A stretch of DNA of 52,607 bases, from positions 15,924-68,530 of the forward strand of contig QQSA01000021.1 in NCBI GenBank assembly GCA_003602535.1, written 5' to 3'. This document shows, piece after piece, positions 1 through 9,400 of this stretch (its first letter is position 1; each line of letters starts with the position of its first letter). The notes under the pieces were generated by a model, which was given only the letters and a program-made list of their open reading frames with translations, had not been told where the DNA came from and ran no database searches. The position numbers and the translations under genes were made by a program. The stretch is from Candidatus Poseidoniales archaeon (GTDB taxonomy: Archaea; Thermoplasmatota; Poseidoniia; Poseidoniales; Poseidoniaceae).

Positions 1-1487
1 CCTACAACTGCGCCAGTAGGCTTGTCGTTGATGTAGAAATTGCCTGCACTAAATCTAAGTGCAGCCAATGCGGTTTCAATATGTCTTCTGTCTTTAGCAA
101 AAATCGAACCAGTAAGTGCGTATTCTGAAGTAGAATCGCAGACTTCCAAAATTCTTTCAAAATCATCATCAGGATAAATGTGAATCGATAAAACAGGTCC
201 GAATATTTCTTCAGACATGCTTTCGTATCTCGAATCCTTACAAATTATGGTAGTAGGTTCAATGAAGTATCCCTTGGAGTCATCGTAATTTCCGCCAGTT
301 ACGATTTCACAACCTGAATCTTCCTTTGCACGCTCGATATATCCAACAATATTGTCGAAAGATTTTCTGTCGATAACTGCAGACATGAAGTTTGAGAAAT
401 CTCTTGGGTCGCCCATGGTAATCTTAGAAACTTCATTACAGTATTCTTCTTTAATAGAATCCCAAACGCTTTCTGGGATGTAAGCCCTACTCGCAGCACT
501 GCATTTTTGTCCTTGGAATTCAAATGCGCCTCTTAGAAGAGCAACGGTAAGTGCTCTTTGATCACAATCTGGGTGCGCTACGATGAAATCCTTCCCACCG
601 GTTTCTCCAACGATACGAGGGTATGATTTCAAATTCTCAAGATTGTTTGCGATATCTTTCCACATCTTTCTGAATACAGCTGTAGAACCTGTGAAGTGTA
701 CACCTGCTAATTCCGGATGAGTCATACAAATATCGCCAACAAGACTTGCCTTTCCTGGAATGAAATTGATTACACCTGGTGGTAAACCAGCATCCATCAT
801 TAGTTTCATTAATCTATAATTCGAGACATAGGAGTTCCTTGATGGCTTCCAAACTCCTGTATTGCCCATAATTGCTGCACTAGATGGAAGGTTTGCAGCA
901 ATACTACTGAAATTAAACGGAGTTACACTAAACACGAAACCTTCTAGAGGACGAACTTCACTTGAATTCCACATACTTGAAGGAGATACTGGTGGTTGTA
1001 GATCTTCGTAGATTTGGCGGCAATAATCGCTATTGAATCTCCAAAAGTCGATTAGCTCACAAGCAGAATCGATTTCTGCTTGATGGCAGGTTTTGGATTG
1101 ATTGAGCATAGTAGATGCATTGATTTCTGCCCTTCTTGGACCGGCTAGTAATTCACTTGCCTTTAGAAAAATTGCACATCGGGCTTCCCATGGCATATTT
1201 GACCACATGGTATGAGCATCAAGTGCGGATTGAATTGCTGCATTTACTTCTTCTTTACCAGCCATATGTACTCTGGCAATAACATGACTATGGTCATGAG
1301 GCATTACTTGCTCAACGATATCTCCAGTGAATACTTCTTCACCGTTGATTATGCATGGAATTTCTAATACTTCAGTTTCCTGTCTATCCAATTCTTCTCG
1401 CAATAACTTGCGTTCTTCGCTGCCAGGAAGGTAACCTAGAATTGGTTCATTTACGGGGGTAGGGGGTGCGACAATATTGTTCACCAT
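1..1487 (-). CDS. L-glutamate gamma-semialdehyde (1-pyrroline-5-carboxylate) dehydrogenase, ALDH4 type, partial
   Basis: NAD-dependent oxidation of glutamate semialdehyde to glutamate, the second step of proline catabolism. The reverse-strand frame reads from ATG 1487 to the window edge (495 codons), so the C-terminus is missing. Visible landmarks are VTPFNFSSIAANLPSSAA, the cofactor-binding FTGSTAVF, the glutamate motif GETGGKD and the catalytic cysteine motif GQKCSAASR, then EEIFGPVLSIHIYPDD. These blocks match the mitochondrial ALDH4A1 branch better than generic aldehyde dehydrogenases. About 40 residues are probably lost at the edge. It lies 37 nt downstream of msrA on the same strand and may share its transcript. 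No short SD clearly decides the start; ATG 1487 gives an N-terminus of the expected type. The exact substrate is inferred from family resemblance. Confidence 0.85.
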   Translation of the reverse strand, partial: MVNNIVAPPTPVNEPILGYLPGSEERKLLREELDRQETEVLEIPCIINGEEVFTGDIVEQVMPHDHSHVIARVHMAGKEEVNAAIQSALDAHTMWSNMPWEARCAIFLKASELLAGPRRAEINASTMLNQSKTCHQAEIDSACELIDFWRFNSDYCRQIYEDLQPPVSPSSMWNSSEVRPLEGFVFSVTPFNFSSIAANLPSSAAIMGNTGVWKPSRNSYVSNYRLMKLMMDAGLPPGVINFIPGKASLVGDICMTHPELAGVHFTGSTAVFRKMWKDIANNLENLKSYPRIVGETGGKDFIVAHPDCDQRALTVALLRGAFEFQGQKCSAASRAYIPESVWDSIKEEYCNEVSKITMGDPRDFSNFMSAVIDRKSFDNIVGYIERAKEDSGCEIVTGGNYDDSKGYFIEPTTIICKDSRYESMSEEIFGPVLSIHIYPDDDFERILEVCDSTSEYALTGSIFAKDRRHIETALAALRFSAGNFYINDKPTGAVV

Positions 1488-1524
1488 ATTCACCCCGAAG
1501 GGTTACGGCTCAAAATAATGCCCA

Positions 1525-2043
1525 TCAATACAAGTGCGACAATTTACTGCGAACTTTCGCCAATTTAGGCGCCACTACCATCTGACAGTAACCATTTCCT
1601 GGATTCAATTGGAAATAATTGTGATGATATTTCTCAGCCTCATGGTAATTTGATAATTCATCGATTTCAGTTACAATTTCATCATCAAAGTATTGTTGGA
1701 AATCATCTCGAACTTTGTCAGCGATTAATTTCTGCTCATCTCCTATGTAGTAGATAACCGAACGATATTGGGTTCCAATATCATTCCCTTGTCTATTCAA
1801 TTGAGTTGGGTCGTGAACTGTGAAGAATACTTCTAATATTGTCTCATAGGAGATAATTGATTCATCAAATATGATTTCAACAACTTCTGCATGACCGGTA
1901 ACTCCTGAACAAACTGAATTGTAATTTGGATTAGGATCGTGACCACCAGCATAAGCAGGTAATGCTGATTCAATACCTTTCATCTCCTTGTAAGCGCCTT
2001 CGACGCACCAGAAGCATCCTCCACCTACTACCGCTCTCGCCAT
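1525..2043 (-). CDS. msrA: Peptide-methionine (S)-S-oxide reductase MsrA
   Basis: Repairs methionine-S-sulfoxide in proteins using thiol reductants; cytosolic. The product is 172 residues when started at ATG 2043, which places the catalytic motif GGGCFWC at residues 7-13 (catalytic Cys10), the normal MsrA position. An upstream in-frame start at 2061 would add six residues (MNSGRI) and is less likely. Other family blocks are YAGG, GHAEVVEIIFDE, FFTVHDPTQLNRQGNDIGTQ and YRSVIYY. Near the C-terminus are YHHNYFQLNPGNGYC and VVAPKLAKVRSK, with a possible resolving cysteine in GYCQ. The gene is divergent from the GDSL-type exoprotein and upstream of the ALDH4-type gene on the same strand. Length and motif order are complete. 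Confidence 0.93.
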   Translation of the reverse strand: MARAVVGGGCFWCVEGAYKEMKGIESALPAYAGGHDPNPNYNSVCSGVTGHAEVVEIIFDESIISYETILEVFFTVHDPTQLNRQGNDIGTQYRSVIYYIGDEQKLIADKVRDDFQQYFDDEIVTEIDELSNYHEAEKYHHNYFQLNPGNGYCQMVVAPKLAKVRSKLSHLY

Positions 2044-2109
2044 AATTCTTCCACTGTTCAATCATTTATTGACTTCTTTGAACACTGTTCATCAAAAACC
2101 GATGGATGG

Positions 2110-2120
2110 TGCTATTTAGT
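2110..2120 (+). promoter_or_regulatory. Candidate TATA box of the GDSL exoprotein gene
   Basis: The A/T stretch gctatttag is centred about 26 nt upstream of ATG 2141. That is the distance expected of an archaeal TATA box when transcription begins at the start codon. There is no SD in front of the ATG, which fits a leaderless transcript. Prediction from spacing only. Confidence 0.35.
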
Positions 2121-2140
2121 GTGGGCATAATCGAATTTAC

Positions 2141-4813
2141 ATGCGGGTCATGGCGTTGGTGATGATTCTGCTATTTTCGATAATTCCAATTAGTTCAGAG
2201 GCAACATCTGGTAGAGCCTTAAATACTGAAATTGTGATGAATGAGAGCATATGGACTTCTTCAGATTCAGTACAAGCTGAAATTTATGTTTCTGGAGCGC
2301 CATTCAACAGAGACATCATCTTGAATTGGGAATTGAGTGATGAGAATGCACTAATTGTTAATGGAACCGAATTGTTCCAGATGGGAGGTTCAACTCATAT
2401 CATACAATTGAGTTTAAGTCAATTTTACCGAGGTGGTACATTCCATGATTTGTCCGTTGAAGTGATTTTAGATTCATCAACTGCAACTGATAATCAACCA
2501 TTCACTGTCCTGAGAAACTCACTTCTTGAATCGGCTTCGAATTTGATAGTATTCGGTGATTCATTGTCGGATATGGGTAATGGCAACTCTAGTGCTGCTG
2601 TTTCATTGGTATTTTCTTCACCACCTTATTGGGAAGGCCGTTTCTCAAACGGACCTGTATGGATTGAGCACGTGTCAGATGATTATGGCCTTAGTACTTC
2701 TTTTGGGAATGGTATTTCTGCAGGAGATAACAGAGCATTTGGAGGTTCACAAACCGGTCAAGGATATTCATATGTAATCCTGCCCAATACTGGAGCCCAA
2801 ATCAATAGTTATCTTGCGAATGTTCAGTCAAGTTTCTCTAGCTCAGATGTTGTTTTCATTTGGGCTGGAGGAAATGATTTCCTGTATGGCACTGGAAATC
2901 CTGATGTGATTAGCCAAAATATGGCTTCGCATATTGAAACTCTAGCATTAGCGGGAGCTAGCAGGTTCGTAGTTGCCAACTTGCCACCACTTGAACTAAC
3001 ACCGGAAGGAGCAGGCCGAACAGCTCAACAACAAGCAACAATGGCTAGCGATATTGTTACTTACAATAGTAAGTTATCTCAAGAGATTAACAATTTGTCT
3101 AGCACTATGAATCTGGATATCACCTTAATTGATGCATGGACAATATTTCATCAAATTGTGAATAACGCAGATCATGTTGGGATAACAAATACTCAAGATC
3201 AAGCTTGCACAGGAGGGACTTCAATCGGATTAGTTCCTCTTCCAATATGTGGTTCAGGTGCAAATGTGGTATCCAATGTAGAAGAGTATCTCTTTTTCGA
3301 CAAAGCTCATCCGACAGCAACTATGCATGAGATAATTGGAAATTTTGCAGTCATGAATATTGGTGATCCTGATGTGGATGGAGATGGAATTATTGACCAA
3401 TTAGATCAATGTGAATGGACTAATGATTTTTCGACTGTAGATGAAGAAGGATGCGATTGGAATCAACAAGATGAGGATACAGATGGGGTAAATAATTCGG
3501 ATGATGATTGCTTCGAAACTTTAGAGGGATTCACAGTAGATGAAAATGGATGTGCAGACTACCAAAAGGATACTGACGGAGATGGTCTGACTGATGATAT
3601 AGACCCTTGTCCTGCGGACGTATCTGGAAACGACCATGACTCTGATGGATGCATTGATTTGGTTGATGATGATGACGATAATGATGGCATCTTAGATTCT
3701 GAAGATTCATGTGTACGTGGCCAAATTGGAGTCCATGACTTCGATTATGATCAAGATGGATGTCACGATGATGAAGATTTAGATGATGATAATGATGGAT
3801 TTTCAGATGAAGATGAATCTGAGGCCGGAAGCGATCCGTTTGATGTTGATAGTGATGATGACAATGTGTGGGATGCTGAAGACGCATTCCCTCTGGATCC
3901 AAGTGAATGGAAAGATAGTGATGAAGATGGTTATGGAGATAATAGCGATGCCTTCCCATACGATTCTAGTGAATGGTTAGATTCTGATTATGATGAGGTT
4001 GGTGACAATTCTGATGCTTTCCCTGATGATCCAACAGAATGGGATGATAGTGATGGTGATGGGTATGGAGATAATTCTGATGATTGTCCTTTGGTATCAG
4101 GCACCTCCTTTTTCCCCAAAGGGTGTCCAGATAGGGATTCTGATGGTTTCGCTGACGATATAGATCAGTTCCCTGATGATTCAGGAGATTGGGTTGATTC
4201 AGATTCAGATGGTTATGGAGATAATAATGACCAATTCCCAGATGATCCAGATGAATGGTTGGATACTGATCTGGATGGTTATGGCGACAATAGTGATGCA
4301 TTCCCCAATAATGACAGTGAATGGAATGATACAGATTTGGATGGCTGTGGCGATAATACAGATGCTTTCCCAACAGACTCAACCGAATGCATAGATTCAG
4401 ATTTAGATGGTGTTGGAGATAATTCTGATCCATGGCCGAATAATCCTCTTGAATGGGCAGACAGCGATTATGATGGTGTTGGAGACAATTCTGATTTTGA
4501 TCCTTATGATTCTTCAGAAACCTCGGACAGAGATGGAGATGGAGTTGGAGACAACTCCGATTTGTGGCCGGACGACCCACGAAAGAAAAGGGACAGTGAC
4601 GGCGATGGTGTTGCAGATTCAGTCGACGCATTCCCAAATAATCCTAGCCTTGAGTCCTGGTTTGGGGTATTGACTAGTTTGTTTGTGATAACCGGAATTG
4701 TAATTGCAGGTATATTCTTGTTCAAAAGGTCAAGAAATCCTGACTTGCCGCCGCACGAAGAAATACCTCCCGAAAAACCGCTAGAGGCTCCCAGTACCTT
4801 CGATTGGGACTGA
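2141..4813 (+). CDS. Secreted, membrane-anchored GDSL lipase/esterase-like protein with Asp-rich repeats
   Basis: Probable cell-surface ester hydrolase. An N-terminal signal peptide (MRVMALVMILLFSIIPISS) is followed by an immunoglobulin-like stretch. A GDSL/SGNH hydrolase domain of the phospholipase/thermolabile-hemolysin type spans about residues 130-410: block I is VFGDSLSDMGN with Ser141, block III is WAGGNDF, and block V is DKAHPT with Asp387 and His390. Residues about 410-835 are thrombospondin-3-like calcium-binding repeats of the form DSDGDGYGDNSDAFPDDPxEW, about 20 copies. A single transmembrane helix (WFGVLTSLFVITGIVIAG) and a short charged tail end the protein. The domain should therefore face outward on a long, calcium-stiffened stalk. 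The stop is 56 nt from the next start, so co-transcription with the helicase is possible. The substrate is unknown. Confidence 0.85.
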   Translation: MRVMALVMILLFSIIPISSEATSGRALNTEIVMNESIWTSSDSVQAEIYVSGAPFNRDIILNWELSDENALIVNGTELFQMGGSTHIIQLSLSQFYRGGTFHDLSVEVILDSSTATDNQPFTVLRNSLLESASNLIVFGDSLSDMGNGNSSAAVSLVFSSPPYWEGRFSNGPVWIEHVSDDYGLSTSFGNGISAGDNRAFGGSQTGQGYSYVILPNTGAQINSYLANVQSSFSSSDVVFIWAGGNDFLYGTGNPDVISQNMASHIETLALAGASRFVVANLPPLELTPEGAGRTAQQQATMASDIVTYNSKLSQEINNLSSTMNLDITLIDAWTIFHQIVNNADHVGITNTQDQACTGGTSIGLVPLPICGSGANVVSNVEEYLFFDKAHPTATMHEIIGNFAVMNIGDPDVDGDGIIDQLDQCEWTNDFSTVDEEGCDWNQQDEDTDGVNNSDDDCFETLEGFTVDENGCADYQKDTDGDGLTDDIDPCPADVSGNDHDSDGCIDLVDDDDDNDGILDSEDSCVRGQIGVHDFDYDQDGCHDDEDLDDDNDGFSDEDESEAGSDPFDVDSDDDNVWDAEDAFPLDPSEWKDSDEDGYGDNSDAFPYDSSEWLDSDYDEVGDNSDAFPDDPTEWDDSDGDGYGDNSDDCPLVSGTSFFPKGCPDRDSDGFADDIDQFPDDSGDWVDSDSDGYGDNNDQFPDDPDEWLDTDLDGYGDNSDAFPNNDSEWNDTDLDGCGDNTDAFPTDSTECIDSDLDGVGDNSDPWPNNPLEWADSDYDGVGDNSDFDPYDSSETSDRDGDGVGDNSDLWPDDPRKKRDSDGDGVADSVDAFPNNPSLESWFGVLTSLFVITGIVIAGIFLFKRSRNPDLPPHEEIPPEKPLEAPSTFDWD
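3361..4640 (+). repeat. Tandem thrombospondin-3-like repeat region within the GDSL protein
   Basis: Degenerate units of about 60-72 bp rich in GAT codons encode D-x-D-x-D-G loops alternating with SDAFPxDPxEW. The unit spacing is regular over roughly 1.2 kb. The repetition also creates long antisense open frames that are very unlikely to be genes. Confidence 0.8.
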
Positions 4814-4869
4814 TTCAACTGACCATGCTAAATAGGGTTGGCAGACGGCCACGGTTTGGAGGAATGGCA

Positions 4870-6402
4870 ATGAAGGTGCGATTTGCAGATTTAGGCATAA
4901 GTGCTCAGATGTGTCATGAGTTGAAACGAGCAGGTTTTGACGAGCCCTTTGAAGTTCAAAGAGAAACTATCCCAGATATGATGTTGGGAAGGGATGTATG
5001 TTGCCGTGCTCCAACCGGAAGTGGAAAGACACTTGCCTTTGGAATTCCAATGTTAGAAAGGGTGGGGCGTGGAGAACCTAGTCTCCCTAAAGCATTGATT
5101 CTAACTCCAACTAGAGAATTGGCTGAACAAATACATGGAGTTCTTGACCCAATCGCTTGGGGATTAAACCTGAAAGTTATGTCGATTTACGGTGGTGTCT
5201 CTTACACCAAACAAATTCGTCGCTTGGACAAAGGCGTGGACGTAGTGGTAGCTTGCCCTGGCCGTCTTCTAGATTTAATCGATAGAGAAAATGTATTCCT
5301 TGATGAAGTCGAAATAGTAATTCTCGATGAAGCAGATAGAATGGCAGATATGGGATTCACAGATGATGTTTGTCAAATTCTCGAGGAATGTTCTCCTGAA
5401 CGTCAAACAATCATGTTTAGTGCAACATTGGATGATGATGTTGCAGAAATTAGAGATAAATATCAAACCGAACCTCAAATTATAGAAATTGGTCCTGAGG
5501 AAGTTTCAGTCACAGAAATGAATCATCACTTCTGGTTAATGCCTAATTCAATGAAGAGTAGAATTACTTCTGAAGTTATTCGTAAATCCGGCAGAGGTTT
5601 CGTATTTTGTAGAACTAGAGCTGGCGTAGATAGAGTTGCGGATGAATTGGAAGAAGAAGGATTGAGAGTCACTAGCATTCATGGAGGTATGCCTCAAAGA
5701 AAGCGCTCCCAGGCTGTTGAGGAATTCGGTGAAGGCAGAACTCATGCGATTGTAGCAACAGATGTTGCTGCACGCGGCCTAGACATCAAAGGAGTACACT
5801 GCGTAGTTCATTTTGATCCTCCTGAGAATGGGAAGGCGTTCAAACACCGCTCAGGCCGTACAGCTCGCGCTGGAGGTTCAGGCAATGTAATCAGTCTAGT
5901 TCAGAATCCACAGAAAGGCAAGTGGTCAAGAATTCAGAAGGAAGTAGGTCTCAAAATTAAGTTTTCAACTCCTGAATTCAAAGACGTAATCCAACATGAA
6001 GACATTTCACACATTTCAGCTCCAAGGCGTGGTGGAAGAAATTCAGGTGGCAGAAAAGATCGACGAGGTCGCTCAAATGATAGGCGTGACGGAAGGAGTG
6101 ACGGAAGGCACTATGGTAGGCGAAGTTGGTCCAAAGATTCGAACTCAGGCGGAGGCCGTGGAGGAGGCCGTGGCGGAGGCCGTGGCGGAGGACGTAGTGG
6201 AAATCGCGATGGTGAAGCAAGAGGCCGTGATGGTGGACGTGGCCGATCAGAAGGTGGTCGTGATGGTGGCCGAGGAAGATCAGGCGGCGGAGGAAAACCT
6301 CGTTTCAATAGAAATAATCGCCCACCAAAAGGGCCAGGTCGCAGTAGAGGACGTGGCGGAGATAACAAGAGAAAATCTCGGAATACTCACAATAGAAACT
6401 GA
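4870..6402 (+). CDS. DEAD-box ATP-dependent RNA helicase with RGG-rich C-terminal tail
   Basis: Unwinds or remodels RNA; cytosolic. All family motifs are present in order: the Q motif (FEVQRETIP), I (APTGSGKT), Ia (PTRELAEQ), Ib (CPGR), II (DEAD), III (SAT), IV (GFVFCRTRAG), V (ATDVAARGLDIKGV) and VI (HRSGRTARAG). After the helicase core the last 120 or so residues are Arg/Gly-rich (RGGGRGGGRGGGR type), a typical unstructured RNA-binding extension. The start at ATG 4870 was chosen because GGAGG at 4858-4862 sits 7 nt upstream. An upstream in-frame ATG (4804) overlaps the preceding gene and would add a non-conserved leader. It resembles bacterial RhlE/CshA-type enzymes and may act in ribosome assembly or cold response; that role is inferred. 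Confidence 0.92.
   Translation: MKVRFADLGISAQMCHELKRAGFDEPFEVQRETIPDMMLGRDVCCRAPTGSGKTLAFGIPMLERVGRGEPSLPKALILTPTRELAEQIHGVLDPIAWGLNLKVMSIYGGVSYTKQIRRLDKGVDVVVACPGRLLDLIDRENVFLDEVEIVILDEADRMADMGFTDDVCQILEECSPERQTIMFSATLDDDVAEIRDKYQTEPQIIEIGPEEVSVTEMNHHFWLMPNSMKSRITSEVIRKSGRGFVFCRTRAGVDRVADELEEEGLRVTSIHGGMPQRKRSQAVEEFGEGRTHAIVATDVAARGLDIKGVHCVVHFDPPENGKAFKHRSGRTARAGGSGNVISLVQNPQKGKWSRIQKEVGLKIKFSTPEFKDVIQHEDISHISAPRRGGRNSGGRKDRRGRSNDRRDGRSDGRHYGRRSWSKDSNSGGGRGGGRGGGRGGGRSGNRDGEARGRDGGRGRSEGGRDGGRGRSGGGGKPRFNRNNRPPKGPGRSRGRGGDNKRKSRNTHNRN
6148..6195 (+). repeat. Four tandem 12-bp units encoding Gly-Gly-Gly-Arg
   Basis: The unit GGCGGAGGCCGT occurs four times with one or two substitutions, inside the RGG tail of the DEAD-box helicase. 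Tandem units of this kind can vary in copy number by slippage while keeping the frame. Confidence 0.85.
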
Positions 6403-6438
6403 ATTGTTAGGATAATCTATGTTTCAAGTTAAACATGG

Positions 6439-6450
6439 TTTGATATACTT
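6439..6450 (+). promoter_or_regulatory. Candidate TATA box of the P-domain protease gene
   Basis: The sequence ttgatatact is centred about 24 nt upstream of ATG 6469. No SD is visible, so a leaderless transcript starting at or near the ATG is the simplest reading. Confidence 0.35.
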
Positions 6451-6468
6451 CATTGAGCAACTAGATTC

Positions 6469-9400
6469 ATGGTTGGTTATGGCCGTATGAATAATACGCC
6501 TACTGCTTCTCAGTTATCTGTGAGAAGTTGTTGCCTAATACTAGTCATGATATTGAGCAGTATGACTCCAATCGCTTCTGCTCAAAATGTCGCCCCAAAA
6601 TTTGCTGGTGCAACATTGAGCGAGAATCCAGAAGATGCTCCTTTGACTTATTCATTTTCGCCAGCTATTAGAGCCGCATTTGCCCGAGTAAGTGACCTCT
6701 CACAATATTCAGAATCAGAACTGGAAAGTACTTCCAAATGGGTGGTTGTTAGTTCTAATCCAATTGGCGAAGCAACAGGAATCCTTGCAAATACTTGGTA
6801 TGTTGAAGTAGACCCAAGTGATTCATTACAGTATTTTTCTAATCTACAAGATAGCGGAGAAATAGAAGTTGCCTATCCGTTGGTTAAAAGACAAATGACT
6901 CCAAAATGGATCCCTAATGATTCATATTTTACCGATCAATGGCATTTACAAAATACCGGACAAGAAAACGGAGTTTCAGGTGAAGATGTAAACATTACAG
7001 GAGCTTGGAATGATGTCCGTGGCACAGGTATTGTAATCGGAATTGTTGATGATGGCCTTGAATGGGATCATGCAGATCTCTCCACTAATTATGAATCTTC
7101 ATTAGATTATGATTATTGCAATTATGACGGTGATCCAACGCCAAGCAATTGGGATGCACATGGAACTGCAGCAGCAGGTGTTGCTGCTGCTACTGGAAAT
7201 AATGGCTTGGGAGTCAGTGGTTCTGCTCCCGATGCTTCTTTGGCTGGATTGATGTTAATCGCCTGCGGGAATTCGGACAGTGATGAAGCAAACACGTTAT
7301 CTCATCTGAATAATGACATCGATATTTACAGCAATAGTTGGGGCCCATCAGATGATGGAGATATCCTTGGGACTGCTGGGCCATTGATTTTAGCAGCATT
7401 TGAAGACGATGCCTACAATGGAAGAAACGGTCTTGGTAATATCATTACATGGGCTGCAGGCAATGGTTTAGGGAATGATGATGATTCAAATCTAGATGCA
7501 TATGCAAATAGTAGATTCACTATATCAGTTACCGCAGTTGGTAATGATGGTGAACAGACTAACTATGGTGAACCCGGTGCAAACGTTCTGATTTCTTCAC
7601 CTTCCTCTGATGGAAATGGGGTCGGAATTACTACTACTGATTTGGAAGGAAATAGCGGTTACACTAGTGGTGATTACACCAGTAGTTTCGGAGGAACATC
7701 AAGTGCGACCCCATTGGTTTCAGGCATAATTGCATTGATGCTAGAAGCTAATTCCAATTTGACCTGGAGAGATGTTCAGCAGATTCTTGTTGAGAGTGCT
7801 AGAACCAATGATCCTAATGATTCGGGTTGGAATACCAATGGTGCAGGCTTCGATTTTAATCACAAGTATGGTTTTGGAGTAATCGATGCAGGTCTCGCTG
7901 TAAATCTATCAAAGACATGGACTCAACTCGGCCCTGAAGTAAATATTAGTAGTGGGCAAATTACTGTCTCGCAATCTATCCCTGACAACGCTCCTAGCAC
8001 TCCTGTGGTCTCTTCACATGTGGTTGCAGAGTCCCTAATTGTTGAGTCAGTGGAAGTCATTTTTGATGCTGATCATACATATCGTAGCGATTTAGATGTA
8101 ACTTTAATCTCACCAGATGGAACCGAATCGGAATTAGTAAATTACTTTGCAAATCGAGATAGTGGTGATGACTACAATGAGTGGTTATTCAGTAGTGTAC
8201 AGCATTGGGGGGAAGTATCAGCAGGCACTTGGACTTTGGAAGTATATGATGACGGCAACCAAGATGTAGGTACATGGAATCATTGGGAGCTGATTATTCA
8301 TGGTACAGAGGTTGATTTAGACAGTGATGGTGATGGAATAACCGATTCAAATGAAACCGATGTATACGGGACAAATCCTGACAATCCAGATACTGATTAC
8401 GATGGCTTAAGTGATTATGTTGAGGTTTTCACAACAGGGACGAATGCTACCGATGCTGATACTGATGATGATTTCTTAAGCGATGGTGTTGAAATAAATA
8501 TCAACAATACCGACCCATTCGATAATGATACAGACGGTGATGGGTTAACTGATGGTCTCGAAGTTCTAAATTATTTCACAGACCCATTAGTAGCAGATCC
8601 TGATGCTGATGCTGATTCCTTTTATTGGTTCCAGGACTGCAATGATTCTAATGATCAAGTATATCCTTACGCTCTGGAAATACTAAATGGAATTGATGAT
8701 GATTGTGATAATTTGTGGGATGAAGGATACAATACTACAGATGAAGATTCTGACAATTTATCTGATTATTCTGAATATCACATACATGGTACAAATTTGT
8801 CAAACTTTGACACAGATGGCGATCTTCTAAGCGATGGAGATGAAGTTTTGATTTACTTCACAGACCCATTAGTCAAAGATAATGATTCAGATTTTGATGG
8901 TTGGTATTGGTTCGAAGATTGTGATGACAATAACTCTGCAATAAATCCTGATATTGTTGAATCACTTGATGGCATTGACAATAATTGTCGCGATGGAGTG
9001 GATGAAGATTTCATCGGTCAAGATTCAGATAGCGATGGATTATTGGATTTATTTGAATTTAACAATATGACAACTAATCCATTTGACCCAGATTCTGATG
9101 CTGATGGTTTAAACGATGGTACAGAGTACAATAATCTTTCAACTAACCCGATGGACAAAGATTCTGATGGCGATGGTTTAGAGGATGGAGAGGAAGTTCT
9201 CCAAACTCTTACCGATCCACTAGTTCCAGATTTGGATAATGATTCTGATGGTTTCCGTTGGTTCGAAGAATGTGATGATTCAAACCCTTTGATTAATCCA
9301 AATCAAGATGAGTTTTGGAATGGAATAGATGATGATTGTGATGAAGAAATCGATGAATTGGTAGACCGTTTAGATTACTTGACTAGTACTCCAGAAGAGT

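Noticed and set aside
3531-4637. Long antisense open frames (His-rich) opposite the TSP3 repeats
   Set aside because: Reading GAT-rich repeats backwards yields ATC/CAT codons and few stops; the products are low-complexity with no signal, start or neighbour support.
5275-5745. Reverse open frames inside the DEAD-box helicase
   Set aside because: Antisense to a complete, motif-rich helicase domain.
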